Assembly (NCBI GenBank): GCA_002863065.1
Contig: PKDL01000329.1
Location: forward strand, 1-33,044
Reading direction: 5' to 3'
From: Pseudomonadota bacterium
GTDB taxonomy: Bacteria > Myxococcota_A > UBA9042 > GCA-2863065
DNA length: 33,044 bases
Both the position numbers and the translations under genes were made by a program. The notes beneath the pieces are model-generated. The model worked only from the letters and a program-made list of their open reading frames with translations, did not search any database and had not been told where the DNA came from. Positions 9,346 through 17,365 of this stretch are shown here, in pieces; the first letter of the stretch is position 1; each line of letters opens with the position of its first letter.

Positions 9346-11612
9346 GGTGCTACCTCCTCGAGGGGGGCTCCCAAATCTTGAGCAGGCCGGAAGAATACGT
9401 CCACGGTGGTCCACGCAGGAACTAAGGTTCCTGGCCGAATAGATTGCCCAGCAGCCGTACCTGTGCCGTCTACTTCAATGGACAAGTATTGTTTATGCGC
9501 CAGAGCTACCGCCCCGCGAATACCTAGGTCTGCAAAGTCAGGGACCGCGACTTCATTCGGTCGATTCGGATCGACGCCAGGTTGTGTGTCTGCCGGCCAA
9601 TCGTAATACGCGCCTTCGGCGCTTGGATCGGGTTCACCTAGTTGAGCTACAATATTCTCACGCGCAACACGTTGGCGCGCGCCATACGATGGCGAAACGT
9701 CCAGATAGTTCAGGGCGCGTTCAGTGATAGACCGGAATGCAGGAGCCGCTACCCGGCCGCCATAGTACAGCCCTTGAGGCTCATTTACTGCAACCAGCAC
9801 ACAAAGTTTTGGTCGCTCTGCTGGAGCAAGGCCGACAAAGCTCGCTACCCATCTATTCTCGGCGTACCCACCGAGGAAATCGGGTTTTTGAGCGGTACCT
9901 GTCTTCCCTGCGACGTTGTAGTCATACATCCAAGCACGAGCTCCTGTCCCATCGGGCTCGACAACACTTGAAAGCGCTTCAACGACTTGGTGTGCAGTTT
10001 CTTCAGAAACCACTCGGCGGATTGGTTTTGGCGGAATACGCTCAACGATTTTACCTTCGGAGTCCATGAGTGCGGATACGATACGAGGACGCATTAGCAC
10101 ACCCCGATTACCCAACGCTGCAGTGGCCGAAGCAAGCTGTACTGCTGTCACAGCGACACCTTGTCCAAATGAGATATTCGCCAAGGTTATATCTGGCCAG
10201 TCTCGCGGCGGTCGTAGGACTCCCGGAGAGTCTGACATGCCGCCGTATCCCGACGGAGATCCGAAACCAAAATTTCGCAGGTAGGAATGTAATCGGTCGC
10301 GGCCAAGCATTTGACCAATCTTGATGAATCCAACATTTGATGAGAACTTCACGAGGTCACGAACCGATAATGGTTCATTGCTTCGGTGCGTGTCGCTAAT
10401 CCACTTTTTACCGACTTTGTACCTACCGCCTTCCGTATCAATCTCATCCTCAAGCCGGACAATGCGCTCTTCTAATGCAGCCGCCAGCGTGAATATTTTG
10501 AAAGTGGAGCCAGGCTCAAATATGTCGGCGATGGCTCGGTTACGTCGCCTTTGTATCGACGGTTTTAGGTGCTTTAGAGCCTGAATGAGGTCCTCATCTT
10601 CTGGTGCCTCTCGTAGTTCGGAAATCAACCGTCGTTTCAGCGTCTCGAAGGCAGCCTCTTGGTCATCATCCTGACGAATGATTTCCCGGTAGTTGTTTGG
10701 ATTGAACCGCGGATAGTGCGCCACCGAGAGAAGATCGCCAGTGGCGACGTCTAACACTACGGCAACCCCTGAAAGGGCCATGGAGGATACGACTGTACGT
10801 TCAAGTTCCTCTTCCGCAACTGCCTGAATATTTTCATCGATTGTCAGCTGAAGTGAACGACCTTCTTCTGGTTCGACACGCCCCAATGCTTCCACCATGG
10901 CGTATTGGCCATGGCTGTTTCGGTGGTATCTAGCGGTGAGCTTATTGCCTCTCAGCTGTCGGTCATAGGCCCGCTCAAGGCCCTCATGTCCGGTCGAGTC
11001 AAAGCCAACAACGCCCAGAACCTGTCCAGCCAGTTCACGCTTTGGATAAAAGCGTTTTGCTTCAGACGTGACGTAGATACCCTCAAGCTTCTGTTCTCGG
11101 ACCAAGTGGTGTACCAGCTTCGCTTCTTGGTGGGTTACTTGACGCTTCAGATAACGGAAGTCGGCGTTGGAGCTGAGTTGCTTTCGTACGAACTCTGGAT
11201 CCAGGGACAAGTTCTCAGCCAGCCAGTGTTCAAGCAGATCGAGGTCAGTAGCCTTCGAACGCAGCGTTCGCGGATTTAGATAGATCGTAGGTACCTCTAC
11301 CGAGGCCGCTAGTCGTTCTCCATTGCGATCGAACAACTCACCTCTTTGGGTATCGAGTCGTAAGCGGCGTAGATAGTTCTTTTCTGCCTCTTTTCTGAAA
11401 GCATCATGTTCGCATCCTTGGAGGTATGCGCATGTGCCCAGAACAGCCACAAAGCATACCGACAAGATACCTCCGACGAGTCCCAACCGTCGCAGCTGCA
11501 TTCGGTCGAGTTCCACACCGGTGAGTCGCGGCGCTTTGACCTTGGCTTCGCGTTTTTTATTCCGATTGGATGCACCACGCCCGCGGCGATTCTGGGAGGT
11601 AGGACGGCCCAT
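9342..11612 (-). CDS. ftsI: Septal peptidoglycan transpeptidase FtsI (PBP3) with a PASTA domain
   Basis: FtsI cross-links septal peptidoglycan in partnership with FtsW. The 756-residue product has a basic cytoplasmic N-terminus, a membrane helix at about residues 42-65, and a PBP dimerisation domain from about 80 ('RGELFDRNGERLAAS'). The transpeptidase domain carries SxxK 'STFK' (369-372), SxN 'SSN' (424-426) and 'KTGT' (570-573). A PASTA domain lies at about 688-742. Compared with usual FtsI proteins there is an extra charged stretch of about 40 residues (about 308-352) just before the catalytic Ser, between 'FNPNNY' and 'RNRAIADIFEPG'. The gene starts 3 bases after the TPR lipoprotein stop and overlaps murE. 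Confidence 0.96.
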   Translation of the reverse strand: MGRPTSQNRRGRGASNRNKKREAKVKAPRLTGVELDRMQLRRLGLVGGILSVCFVAVLGTCAYLQGCEHDAFRKEAEKNYLRRLRLDTQRGELFDRNGERLAASVEVPTIYLNPRTLRSKATDLDLLEHWLAENLSLDPEFVRKQLSSNADFRYLKRQVTHQEAKLVHHLVREQKLEGIYVTSEAKRFYPKRELAGQVLGVVGFDSTGHEGLERAYDRQLRGNKLTARYHRNSHGQYAMVEALGRVEPEEGRSLQLTIDENIQAVAEEELERTVVSSMALSGVAVVLDVATGDLLSVAHYPRFNPNNYREIIRQDDDQEAAFETLKRRLISELREAPEDEDLIQALKHLKPSIQRRRNRAIADIFEPGSTFKIFTLAAALEERIVRLEDEIDTEGGRYKVGKKWISDTHRSNEPLSVRDLVKFSSNVGFIKIGQMLGRDRLHSYLRNFGFGSPSGYGGMSDSPGVLRPPRDWPDITLANISFGQGVAVTAVQLASATAALGNRGVLMRPRIVSALMDSEGKIVERIPPKPIRRVVSEETAHQVVEALSSVVEPDGTGARAWMYDYNVAGKTGTAQKPDFLGGYAENRWVASFVGLAPAERPKLCVLVAVNEPQGLYYGGRVAAPAFRSITERALNYLDVSPSYGARQRVARENIVAQLGEPDPSAEGAYYDWPADTQPGVDPNRPNEVAVPDFADLGIRGAVALAHKQYLSIEVDGTGTAAGQSIRPGTLVPAWTTVDVFFRPAQDLGAPLEEVAP
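9352..9358 (-). promoter_or_regulatory. Shine-Dalgarno of murE, inside the end of ftsI
   Basis: AGGAGGT on the minus strand, 6 bases before the ATG at 9345. It lies within the last ftsI codons and fixes the murE start. Confidence 0.85.
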
Positions 11613-11615
11613 GTA

Positions 11616-12389
11616 TTACATACGCCTCCGGCATCGGCGGCCTAATGGCGATTCAGGCGCGTCTTTGTAGCACTGTTTATACTGAGCTCTGGCAGTGGCG
11701 TGTTCTCCAATGCGTTCATAAAGGCGACCCAGTTGAAAGTGAGGCTCAGCGAACTTCTCGCATTTTTCCGTCGCCCGTCCGAGGTAATCAACTGCAAGCT
11801 CTTCGTCACCGAGCTCCCCGTAGAGCGTCCCGAGATTGGCATAGCCCAGACAAAACTTTGGGTTATGGAAGAGCGCCTGCTTGTAGTGGTGCATGGCTTG
11901 TCTTCGTTTCAGAAGTTGGTGATATGCATAACCTAGGTTGTTGTGTACCAGCCAAGGGGTTCCATACAGTGTGGCACCGACGAGGGGTTTCAGTACTTCA
12001 ACTGCGTCACGCCAACGCTTTTCTGCAAGCAACACAGCCCCCAGGTTGTTTCTCGCCTCGTGAAAAGCAGGGCGTAGATCCAACGCGGTCCGGAAGTGAT
12101 TTTCGGATTCGCTGTATTCCCGTCTTCCAAAGAAGATCATACCCATGAGGTGATGTGCATCCGCATGCTTCGGATCAAGCTTTAGGCACAACGTGAGTTC
12201 ACGCAGAGCACCGGGAATATTGTGTTCGTAAAACGATGTGTTCGCGAGTCGATAGTGGTAGTCGATCTTCTTTGCTTGGTCCTCGTCTTTCGACATGGCG
12301 GCACAGGCGCTCAAACACAATAAGACGAGTACTGGAACGATCATCTCGAGACGCCGACCAAGTGCACCTTGTGTGGGTTTACGGCACAT
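11616..12389 (-). CDS. TPR lipoprotein (PilF/PilW-like) inserted between ftsL and ftsI
   Basis: This 257-residue protein has a lipoprotein signal ending in the lipobox 'LSAC' (Cys at about 29), followed by 'AAMSKDED'. The mature part is almost all tetratricopeptide repeats. Examples are 'YHYRLANTSFYEHNIPGALREL', 'HLMGMIFFGRREYSESENHFRTAL', 'NNLGYAYHQLLKRRQAMHHYKQAL' and 'FQLGRLYERIGEHATARAQY', giving about five units. It resembles PilF/PilW outer-membrane lipoproteins in build, but its neighbours are all division genes. A role as a scaffold for the divisome or outer-membrane constriction is therefore inferred. The ATG follows the ftsL stop directly (TAAATG). An internal ATG at 12344 would also leave a complete signal peptide. 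Confidence 0.85.
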   Translation of the reverse strand: MCRKPTQGALGRRLEMIVPVLVLLCLSACAAMSKDEDQAKKIDYHYRLANTSFYEHNIPGALRELTLCLKLDPKHADAHHLMGMIFFGRREYSESENHFRTALDLRPAFHEARNNLGAVLLAEKRWRDAVEVLKPLVGATLYGTPWLVHNNLGYAYHQLLKRRQAMHHYKQALFHNPKFCLGYANLGTLYGELGDEELAVDYLGRATEKCEKFAEPHFQLGRLYERIGEHATARAQYKQCYKDAPESPLGRRCRRRM

Positions 12390-12857
12390 TTACGGAACGA
12401 CCTCCGTTGGAGTATTCGACACTCGGATTTCTACGACATCCTGTGGTGCAGGCTGGAGCATTCCGAGGCGTTTCTCAGCTCTAGAACGGACTACACGCGC
12501 TTCTTTGAGTGTGGATAGCTCTAGCGTAAGTTTCTGGTTTTCATCTCGGGCCGCGCGGTACTGTAGCGTTTCCCGGGAGAGGTCTTGGCCGGTCGAATAA
12601 ATCTGATACTGAGTCCATACACGGTACATACCGAGCAGGCTGACGACGGCAACGAAGCCGAAGCTCAGAAGAAAGACCTTCACACCCCAGACACGTCGCA
12701 ATTGTTGCAGTGCGGGGGCGGCACCAACCCGTGTGGTGCCTTTTATTGATGCAGCCGTATGGACGGATGTCTCCGCCGCTGGCTTTGAACTCGTCACGAA
12801 TCGCTCCCTCAGGTCACTCCGACCCCGATCCGTAGGCGTATTAACGCCATGTTGCAT
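12390..12857 (-). CDS. ftsL: Cell division protein FtsL
   Basis: FtsL is a small bitopic divisome protein that pairs with FtsB/DivIC and FtsQ and helps activate FtsWI. The 155-residue product has a polar cytoplasmic N-terminus of about 55 residues and one membrane helix ('VKVFLLSFGFVAVVSLLGMY'). A periplasmic coiled coil follows ('LSRETLQYRAARDENQKLTL' onward), ending in the 'RAEKRLGMLQPAP' motif typical of FtsL. Sequence conservation is low in this family, so the call rests on topology, the terminal motif and position before ftsI. It starts 28 bases after mraZ. rsmH, normally found here, is missing. Confidence 0.88.
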   Translation of the reverse strand: MQHGVNTPTDRGRSDLRERFVTSSKPAAETSVHTAASIKGTTRVGAAPALQQLRRVWGVKVFLLSFGFVAVVSLLGMYRVWTQYQIYSTGQDLSRETLQYRAARDENQKLTLELSTLKEARVVRSRAEKRLGMLQPAPQDVVEIRVSNTPTEVVP

Positions 12858-12885
12858 TGGATGACTTCTGCAGCTCTAACTGTGG

Positions 12886-13338
12886 TTAGAGTCCGATTTC
12901 AGCCATGGCATCTAGAACCGCATCGACACTATCGTCGCCAGCGAGCTCTTCGGATACACTAAGCCAGTTGTCGGGCTGCCAAATCTCCAAGTATTTTCCG
13001 ACGCTTACGAATGTTGCTGCATCCGAAATCGCAGCGAACGTTCGTAGTGCGCCGGGCACTAGTATTCGGCCTGCGCGGTCCAGTGCGCAGGTACGTGCGG
13101 CGGGAAAGAGGAATCGCTTCAAGCTGTGCAGCTGTCGCTTCGCTAACCCAGAGGCTGCAATAGCCTCCGCAAGCTTTTCCCATTCAGGCTCTGGAAATCC
13201 CCAGAGGCACTTTCCATGCAGTGACTTCGTGAGAACTAAGCGCTCCTCATATTTACGTCGTAGGACGTCGCGCATGTCCGCTGGAACCGAGATGCGGCCC
13301 TTTTCGTCCATCGTATGAGTGTATTCACCAGTAAACAT
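12886..13338 (-). CDS. mraZ: Transcriptional regulator MraZ
   Basis: MraZ is an AbrB-fold DNA-binding protein that represses its own dcw operon. The product is 150 residues with two MraZ halves. The first begins 'MFTGEYTHTMDEKGRISVPADMR', and the second has 'ALDRAGRILVPGALRTFA', with the DxxGR pattern in both. The ORF track extends to 13440, but those codons (GTG GTG AGG CGT GGG...) are the operator repeats themselves, and MraZ proteins start at 'MF(R/T)GEY'. The ATG at 13338 is therefore chosen. The Shine-Dalgarno before it is weak (GGCGAG). It is the first gene of the dcw cluster. Confidence 0.96.
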   Translation of the reverse strand: MFTGEYTHTMDEKGRISVPADMRDVLRRKYEERLVLTKSLHGKCLWGFPEPEWEKLAEAIAASGLAKRQLHSLKRFLFPAARTCALDRAGRILVPGALRTFAAISDAATFVSVGKYLEIWQPDNWLSVSEELAGDDSVDAVLDAMAEIGL

Positions 13339-13405
13339 TCGTCTCGCCGCCGATATCAGTTCGCTCTGGTAATTCCCTCTTGTCACCAGGTCGTACATGC
13401 GTGGA

Positions 13406-13440
13406 CCCATTTCATCCCACTTTGTCCCACGCCTCACCAC
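13406..13440 (-). promoter_or_regulatory. MraZ operator: four 5-base boxes at 10-bp spacing
   Basis: On the minus strand the boxes GTGGT, GTGGG, GTGGG and ATGGG lie at 13440-13436, 13430-13426, 13420-13416 and 13410-13406, with exact 5-base gaps. MraZ is known to bind direct repeats of GTGGG at this spacing upstream of mraZ. Two boxes are perfect and two differ at one base. They lie directly behind the predicted -10 box and 68 bases before the mraZ ATG. Confidence 0.9.
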
Positions 13441-13469
13441 GATTAGCCATCTAGCCCCTGATCCGTCAA
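13440..13469 (-). promoter_or_regulatory. Sigma70-like promoter of the mraZ/dcw cluster
   Basis: On the minus strand a -35 box TTGACG (13469-13464) is followed after 18 bases by TAATCG (13445-13440) as a weak -10 box. The expected transcription start falls within the MraZ boxes, so bound MraZ would block RNA polymerase. The promoter lies in the last codons of the kinase-like ORF. A second TTGACC at about 13493-13488 could serve an alternative promoter. Confidence 0.6.
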
Positions 13470-14051
13470 GGGGTTTATCTGCTTAGAGGTCAAGAAAAAC
13501 GGGGAAAAGAGCCGTTGCACCGACATATGGTGTGGGGCGAGGGGTGGTGACCCAAGATGTTGTGCGGCCACTGTGTCAGTCGAATAGAAGAAACCTGAAT
13601 GCAGAACAGATCGACTTTTGTGGATAACTACGTTTTTTTTGGGGGAGGGGGCCAGGAATTGTCCAATGTAGGTCGAAAGTGGGGCTTTTAAGATGTCGGT
13701 CAGCCGTGTCTCGGTGCAGTTCTTGGGGTAGCAGTTAGCGAGCTCTCGAGCTACGTCTCGCGCCCGCTGGTAGCGGCGGTCGCGGTCCTTTGCAATGCTT
13801 CGATGCAGCACGCAGTACATACTTTCAGGCACTGAGGATTCAGTAAGTCGCGGACCTCGGGATGGGGTGTATTGATCATGGTAGAAGATCGTACCGTTTA
13901 AATAGGGAACGTGTCCGCAGTAGATGGCATATAGCAAGCAGCCGGGGCTGTAGACGTCGGCAGGGTGCTCCAAGAAGTCGCGTTGTATTTGTTCGGGAGC
14001 GCTATGGAAGAAGTATGTTAGTTGCACTGAAGAGCAACACGTCAACCCCAA
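13443..14051 (-). pseudogene. Degenerate Hanks-type Ser/Thr protein kinase, C-lobe remnant
   Basis: The 202-residue frame contains the second half of a kinase domain. It has 'SAPEQ' (APE motif, about residues 17-21), 'ADVYSPGCLLYAIYCGHVPY' (compare DVYSLGxxLYExxxGxxPF), and 'SIAKDRDRRYQRARDVAREL' (compare the C-terminal KDPxxRYxxAxE motif). Upstream, 'CLGLT' stands where DFG would be. There is no intact glycine loop, no catalytic Lys and no Asp of DFG. The frame opens with a TTG lacking a Shine-Dalgarno, and only about 360 bases separate it from the helicase stop. It is most likely a decayed kinase whose 5' part was lost. The last codons overlap the dcw promoter, which may explain why this end remains. 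Confidence 0.6.
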
Positions 14052-14414
14052 GCACAGTAATCCGGAGCCAATGATTTGGCTGCGCCTCTGCAGAGGGGGG
14101 CACCTCCATCATGAAACCGTTACTCTCTATGTATATCCACACGATATCGGTAGCCCTCCGTATGGCTCTCGGCACGCTACCCCAGCGCATTCATAGTATT
14201 GAATTGGATCCTGCCTTTACCACATGAACATTTAGGGCTCTTCTAGGATAAGAGGCGGTCTACGTGGCAACCGCGCTCGGGGCAGTGTTTGGGAGATGCT
14301 TCGCATCACGGTGCAGGCTCTCAGAACATAGCTGGGCTGAAGTCGGAATGCTCAGCCTTTTCAGTGTGCTGCATGCATTGGTGGGCATACGTCCTATTGA
14401 GCGTCATTTACGAT
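14052..14414 (-). other. Gene-free stretch between helicase stop and kinase remnant, weak kinase-like traces
   Basis: No convincing gene was found. On the minus strand a short frame ends near 'LHRDAKHLPN' (about 14316-14287), which recalls the kinase catalytic loop HRDxKPxN. Another frame has 'DIVWIYIESNGFMMEV' (about 14150-14100), which recalls the strand 4-5 region. Their order and spacing do not fit an intact kinase, so they are possible debris only. A small GATGC-GAA-GCATC hairpin lies at about 14296-14308 without a T-tract. Confidence 0.35.
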
Positions 14415-15995
14415 TCAGCGGCGACGTAGCTCTTCGGGTAAAAGCCATCGCCAAGCGCCCGCGGCACTATCACGTGAGAACTTAGGTGCTTTCATTGCTT
14501 GCCCCTGCGCATGTTCCAGTTGGACCGCCGAACTCGTGACGCGCGTGACGCGTCGAGCCTGTCCCGCAAGCACCACCATATCTCCTACTTTGACATCACT
14601 CATTGCGCTTCCAATGGCTTTTCCTGAGGCTGCATCTACGAACTTTTTCCCACCAGTGGATGGTATGTTGCTGTGCAGTAGCCCTTTTTCGCCTAAGTCC
14701 ATCGTCCGAGTGGTAGCGTGTAAACGCATGCCTCTCCGAAAAAGGAAAGGACCGTCTTCGAAGGCTTCTAAGTGTTCAATGATAGCGTGAATAGTATCGG
14801 CCTCAGATAGCTGTGACAGATGCGCTTGTATCGTGCGTAGTTCTACCCCTGAAGGCATAGCAAACAGCATGCTAAGTATTTGCTGCGCTACCACACTTAG
14901 ATCCGGCTGATAGGCCTCAGGTTCGAGCTGCCCGGCACGGGTCATTTCTACATACGTCCGAAAGGTTTCCATATCGTCGGGGGCGTCACAAATTCCCACA
15001 GCAAACATGGTGTGTTCTCTACGACAGCCGCGACCAATGCGCTGTTGGAACGACGCAATATTTCGAGGGGGCTGCTGAAGCACAATGGCGTCAACATCAC
15101 CGATGTCGATGCCAATTTCCATGGTCATCGTTGCGACGCATAAACCCCATGGCCAGTCTCGCATAGCGGCTTCTGCACTTTCGCGCTGACGTTTCGCGAG
15201 GCTCCCATGATGTGCAACTAATCGGTTTGCAGGCCAAACAGACTGCAAGCGCTCTGCGACGAGCTCGACGTCCTGACGTGTTTCACAGAACCACAATACC
15301 TTATGGCGGCGATGCTTTCGCAGCAATGCTACGGCTTCTTCGGGGTCTGATACCGCATGAAACTCCAGCTCCCTACGTTCTCCGATGTCGATTATTTCCG
15401 CGCTTGAAGACAGGTAGCGCTCTACAAAGGCGTTTGGTTCGGCCGCTGTCGCTGAGAGTGCGACACGTTGGGATGTAGCTGGTAATCTTGAAAGGAGGAC
15501 CCGCACTTGATCCCCGCGATACGTACCATCGACGAGATGCACTTCATCTAGCACAATCGCGCCCAACTCAGAAAACCGTTCGGGTTGTCGGCACAGTAGG
15601 CTATCGAGACTTTCTGGGGTCGTTAGAAGCACTGCTGCCGTCTGGTTGCTACGAAGCGGTTGTTTATCGCCGGTTCGGGCGACGAGTGGAAGCCTTAGAT
15701 CTCTGAGTGGACCTTCAAGTCGACGGTAGAGATCATTCACCAGTGCACGAGTGGGCACCACATAGAGGACACGCAGAACGGTATCGCCAGGAACGGCATG
15801 GCGTTCTAAAAGGGGGGCAATAGCAGCGGCAGTCTTGCCACTGGCGGTTGGCGAGCATAGTAAGAGGTCATGCCCATCCAGCAATGGCGTCAGGGCCACT
15901 AGCTGGGTGGGGTTGAGCTGTCCATGCGTCACAAAGAAGGGGCCAAACGTGTTACGAAGCGCTCGCCGTACCTTCAGTGGAGTCCAAGACGTCAC
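14415..15995 (-). CDS. Short Lhr-like superfamily 2 DEAD/DEAH-type helicase of the ATPase operon
   Basis: This 526-residue protein is an ATP-dependent nucleic-acid helicase by motif. It has Walker A 'SPTASGKT' (48-55), Ia 'PTRAL', Ib 'TPESL', Walker B 'DEVH' (150-153), III 'SAT' (181-183), V 'TMTMEIGIDIGDVD' and VI 'QRIGRGCRR' (318-326). A C-terminal beta-rich part ('DAASGKAIG', 'VGDMVVLAGQARRVTRV') resembles the barrel next to some Lhr-type helicases. It is far shorter than Lhr and has no nuclease motif. The GTG start overlaps the preceding ATPase stop (GTGA). Similar helicases accompany BrxC/BrxD-type ATPases in defence modules (BrxHI, Shango), so an anti-phage role is inferred. Confidence 0.9.
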   Translation of the reverse strand: MTSWTPLKVRRALRNTFGPFFVTHGQLNPTQLVALTPLLDGHDLLLCSPTASGKTAAAIAPLLERHAVPGDTVLRVLYVVPTRALVNDLYRRLEGPLRDLRLPLVARTGDKQPLRSNQTAAVLLTTPESLDSLLCRQPERFSELGAIVLDEVHLVDGTYRGDQVRVLLSRLPATSQRVALSATAAEPNAFVERYLSSSAEIIDIGERRELEFHAVSDPEEAVALLRKHRRHKVLWFCETRQDVELVAERLQSVWPANRLVAHHGSLAKRQRESAEAAMRDWPWGLCVATMTMEIGIDIGDVDAIVLQQPPRNIASFQQRIGRGCRREHTMFAVGICDAPDDMETFRTYVEMTRAGQLEPEAYQPDLSVVAQQILSMLFAMPSGVELRTIQAHLSQLSEADTIHAIIEHLEAFEDGPFLFRRGMRLHATTRTMDLGEKGLLHSNIPSTGGKKFVDAASGKAIGSAMSDVKVGDMVVLAGQARRVTRVTSSAVQLEHAQGQAMKAPKFSRDSAAGAWRWLLPEELRRR

Positions 15996-17365
15996 GAGTT
16001 GAGTAGGTCTTTTAGTGGGACATTAGGGTGGAATCGTCGATAGTCCAGGCATTCCACAAATGCCTTGATAAATCGTCTTGTTGCTACGCTACCGAAGCGG
16101 GTCAGCAGTTTGCCTACGAGTGCCGTAACCGTTACCGACTTGAACTCTACGCCAAATAATGAGCCGTACACGAGATTGATTCGTTCGGCTAATGAACGCA
16201 ACGCACGAGCTCGTACCGGTTCTATTTCGATCACTGTTTGTTCACCCCGCCATTCTTTATATTGGCCGCGCATTGGACCTGGGGTGGTGGCCATCACGAC
16301 CTTAAGTCCACATGGAGATGTATACAAGTAGGGGACACGTCGATGTCCCGCGTAAATCAGCCCTGTATGTGCGCCGACGTAGGTTGATTCTCGAAGTATC
16401 GGCTCGTCGAGCAGCTCGGGTTCGTCATTCGCAGTCATTGTCAGTCCGCGGAAGAATGACTGCGCTCGGCGAAAATGAAACCGGTAGAGGCAAGCACTTG
16501 CGGTTTCTACTTCGTCAATGAGTAGAACTAATCCAGCGAGACCAACGACTTCGGTACACAGGTGACCTAGGCCGCTTAATAGGTTGCAATATACGTTCGC
16601 AGTCGTCGTGAAATCGGGTAGGAAACCTGTTGCAGCTGTCGCAGGTCCTTCCCCTGACACTGCCGCCCAGTCGGCCGCCGTCATGCGCCCATCAGCAATC
16701 TTATCGAGCACTCTTCCTAGGATGGGGTGGTCCGGTATCGGATTTCCTCCATGGCGCTCTACTGAGGCCATGAGTAGGTGCGTGAGGCCTCCAATACCAG
16801 GGACTTCTAGCCCTCGTGCGATCTGGCGATATAAGCGTTTGGGAAATGCGGCGCTTTCTTCTCCTGCATCCAGATGTGAGTAACTCACTGCATAGCCGCT
16901 CTCATGCGCTCGAGCGCGCGCGGCTTGGAGTAGATGGGATTTACCACTGCCATACGCGCCTTCAATGAGCAGGCTGCCATCCGCTTGATCGTCCAGCCAG
17001 TAGTTTATGTGCGCAAGTTCGTCATCGCGCCCAAATGTCCATTTCTGTACGTACTGATCGGGCACGGTTCCAAGGCGGAAGGCTTCTATTACGCGCCGAT
17101 CCTCGTGCGTTGCGACAATCTTGGGTGGTTCTGATGCTCGCGCCGTGCGGGGCTGAGGTGCGACCGCCAGTCTGCGTGAGGGAGCTGGTAGCCGTTTACC
17201 GTCTTCTTTCCCACCTACAAATCGTAACTCAGTGCCTTTGACCCAGGTGCGAACGGCCTTGAATTGGATCCAGTATTCGTAGCCGTTGTACCGACTTTGA
17301 AGCACACGCCCAGTGCCCATGAGTCGATGGCGGACTTGTGCTCCTTTTGGGATAGGTGTTCTCAC
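15992..17365 (-). CDS. BrxC/BrxD-like (DUF2791-type) P-loop ATPase with an N-terminal small beta-barrel
   Basis: The 457-residue product has Walker A 'GAYGSGKS' (136-143) and Walker B 'LLIDEVE' (281-287), with a sensor-like 'VVMATTPG' further on. The spacing and wording fit the BREX-associated ATPase family (PF10923 type). The first 50 residues ('GAQVRHRLMGTGRVLQSRYN' and 'YWIQFKAVRTWVKGTELRFV') look like a Tudor/KOW-like barrel similar to the C-terminal domain of UvrD/PcrA. A Pro/Arg linker follows. The GTG start overlaps the upstream ATPase stop and the stop overlaps the helicase start (both GTGA), so the three proteins are probably made in fixed ratio and form one complex. DNA or RNA polymerase contact through the barrel is an inference. 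Confidence 0.85.
   Translation of the reverse strand: MRTPIPKGAQVRHRLMGTGRVLQSRYNGYEYWIQFKAVRTWVKGTELRFVGGKEDGKRLPAPSRRLAVAPQPRTARASEPPKIVATHEDRRVIEAFRLGTVPDQYVQKWTFGRDDELAHINYWLDDQADGSLLIEGAYGSGKSHLLQAARARAHESGYAVSYSHLDAGEESAAFPKRLYRQIARGLEVPGIGGLTHLLMASVERHGGNPIPDHPILGRVLDKIADGRMTAADWAAVSGEGPATAATGFLPDFTTTANVYCNLLSGLGHLCTEVVGLAGLVLLIDEVETASACLYRFHFRRAQSFFRGLTMTANDEPELLDEPILRESTYVGAHTGLIYAGHRRVPYLYTSPCGLKVVMATTPGPMRGQYKEWRGEQTVIEIEPVRARALRSLAERINLVYGSLFGVEFKSVTVTALVGKLLTRFGSVATRRFIKAFVECLDYRRFHPNVPLKDLLNS

Noticed and set aside
13339-13440. N-terminal extension of MraZ
   Set aside because: The codons are the operator repeats and MraZ proteins begin at the MFTGEY equivalent.
14287-14316. HRDAK segment as a functional kinase catalytic loop
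   Set aside because: It is in a short frame with an extra residue in the motif and lies too far from the APE segment. It is kept only as a possible trace.
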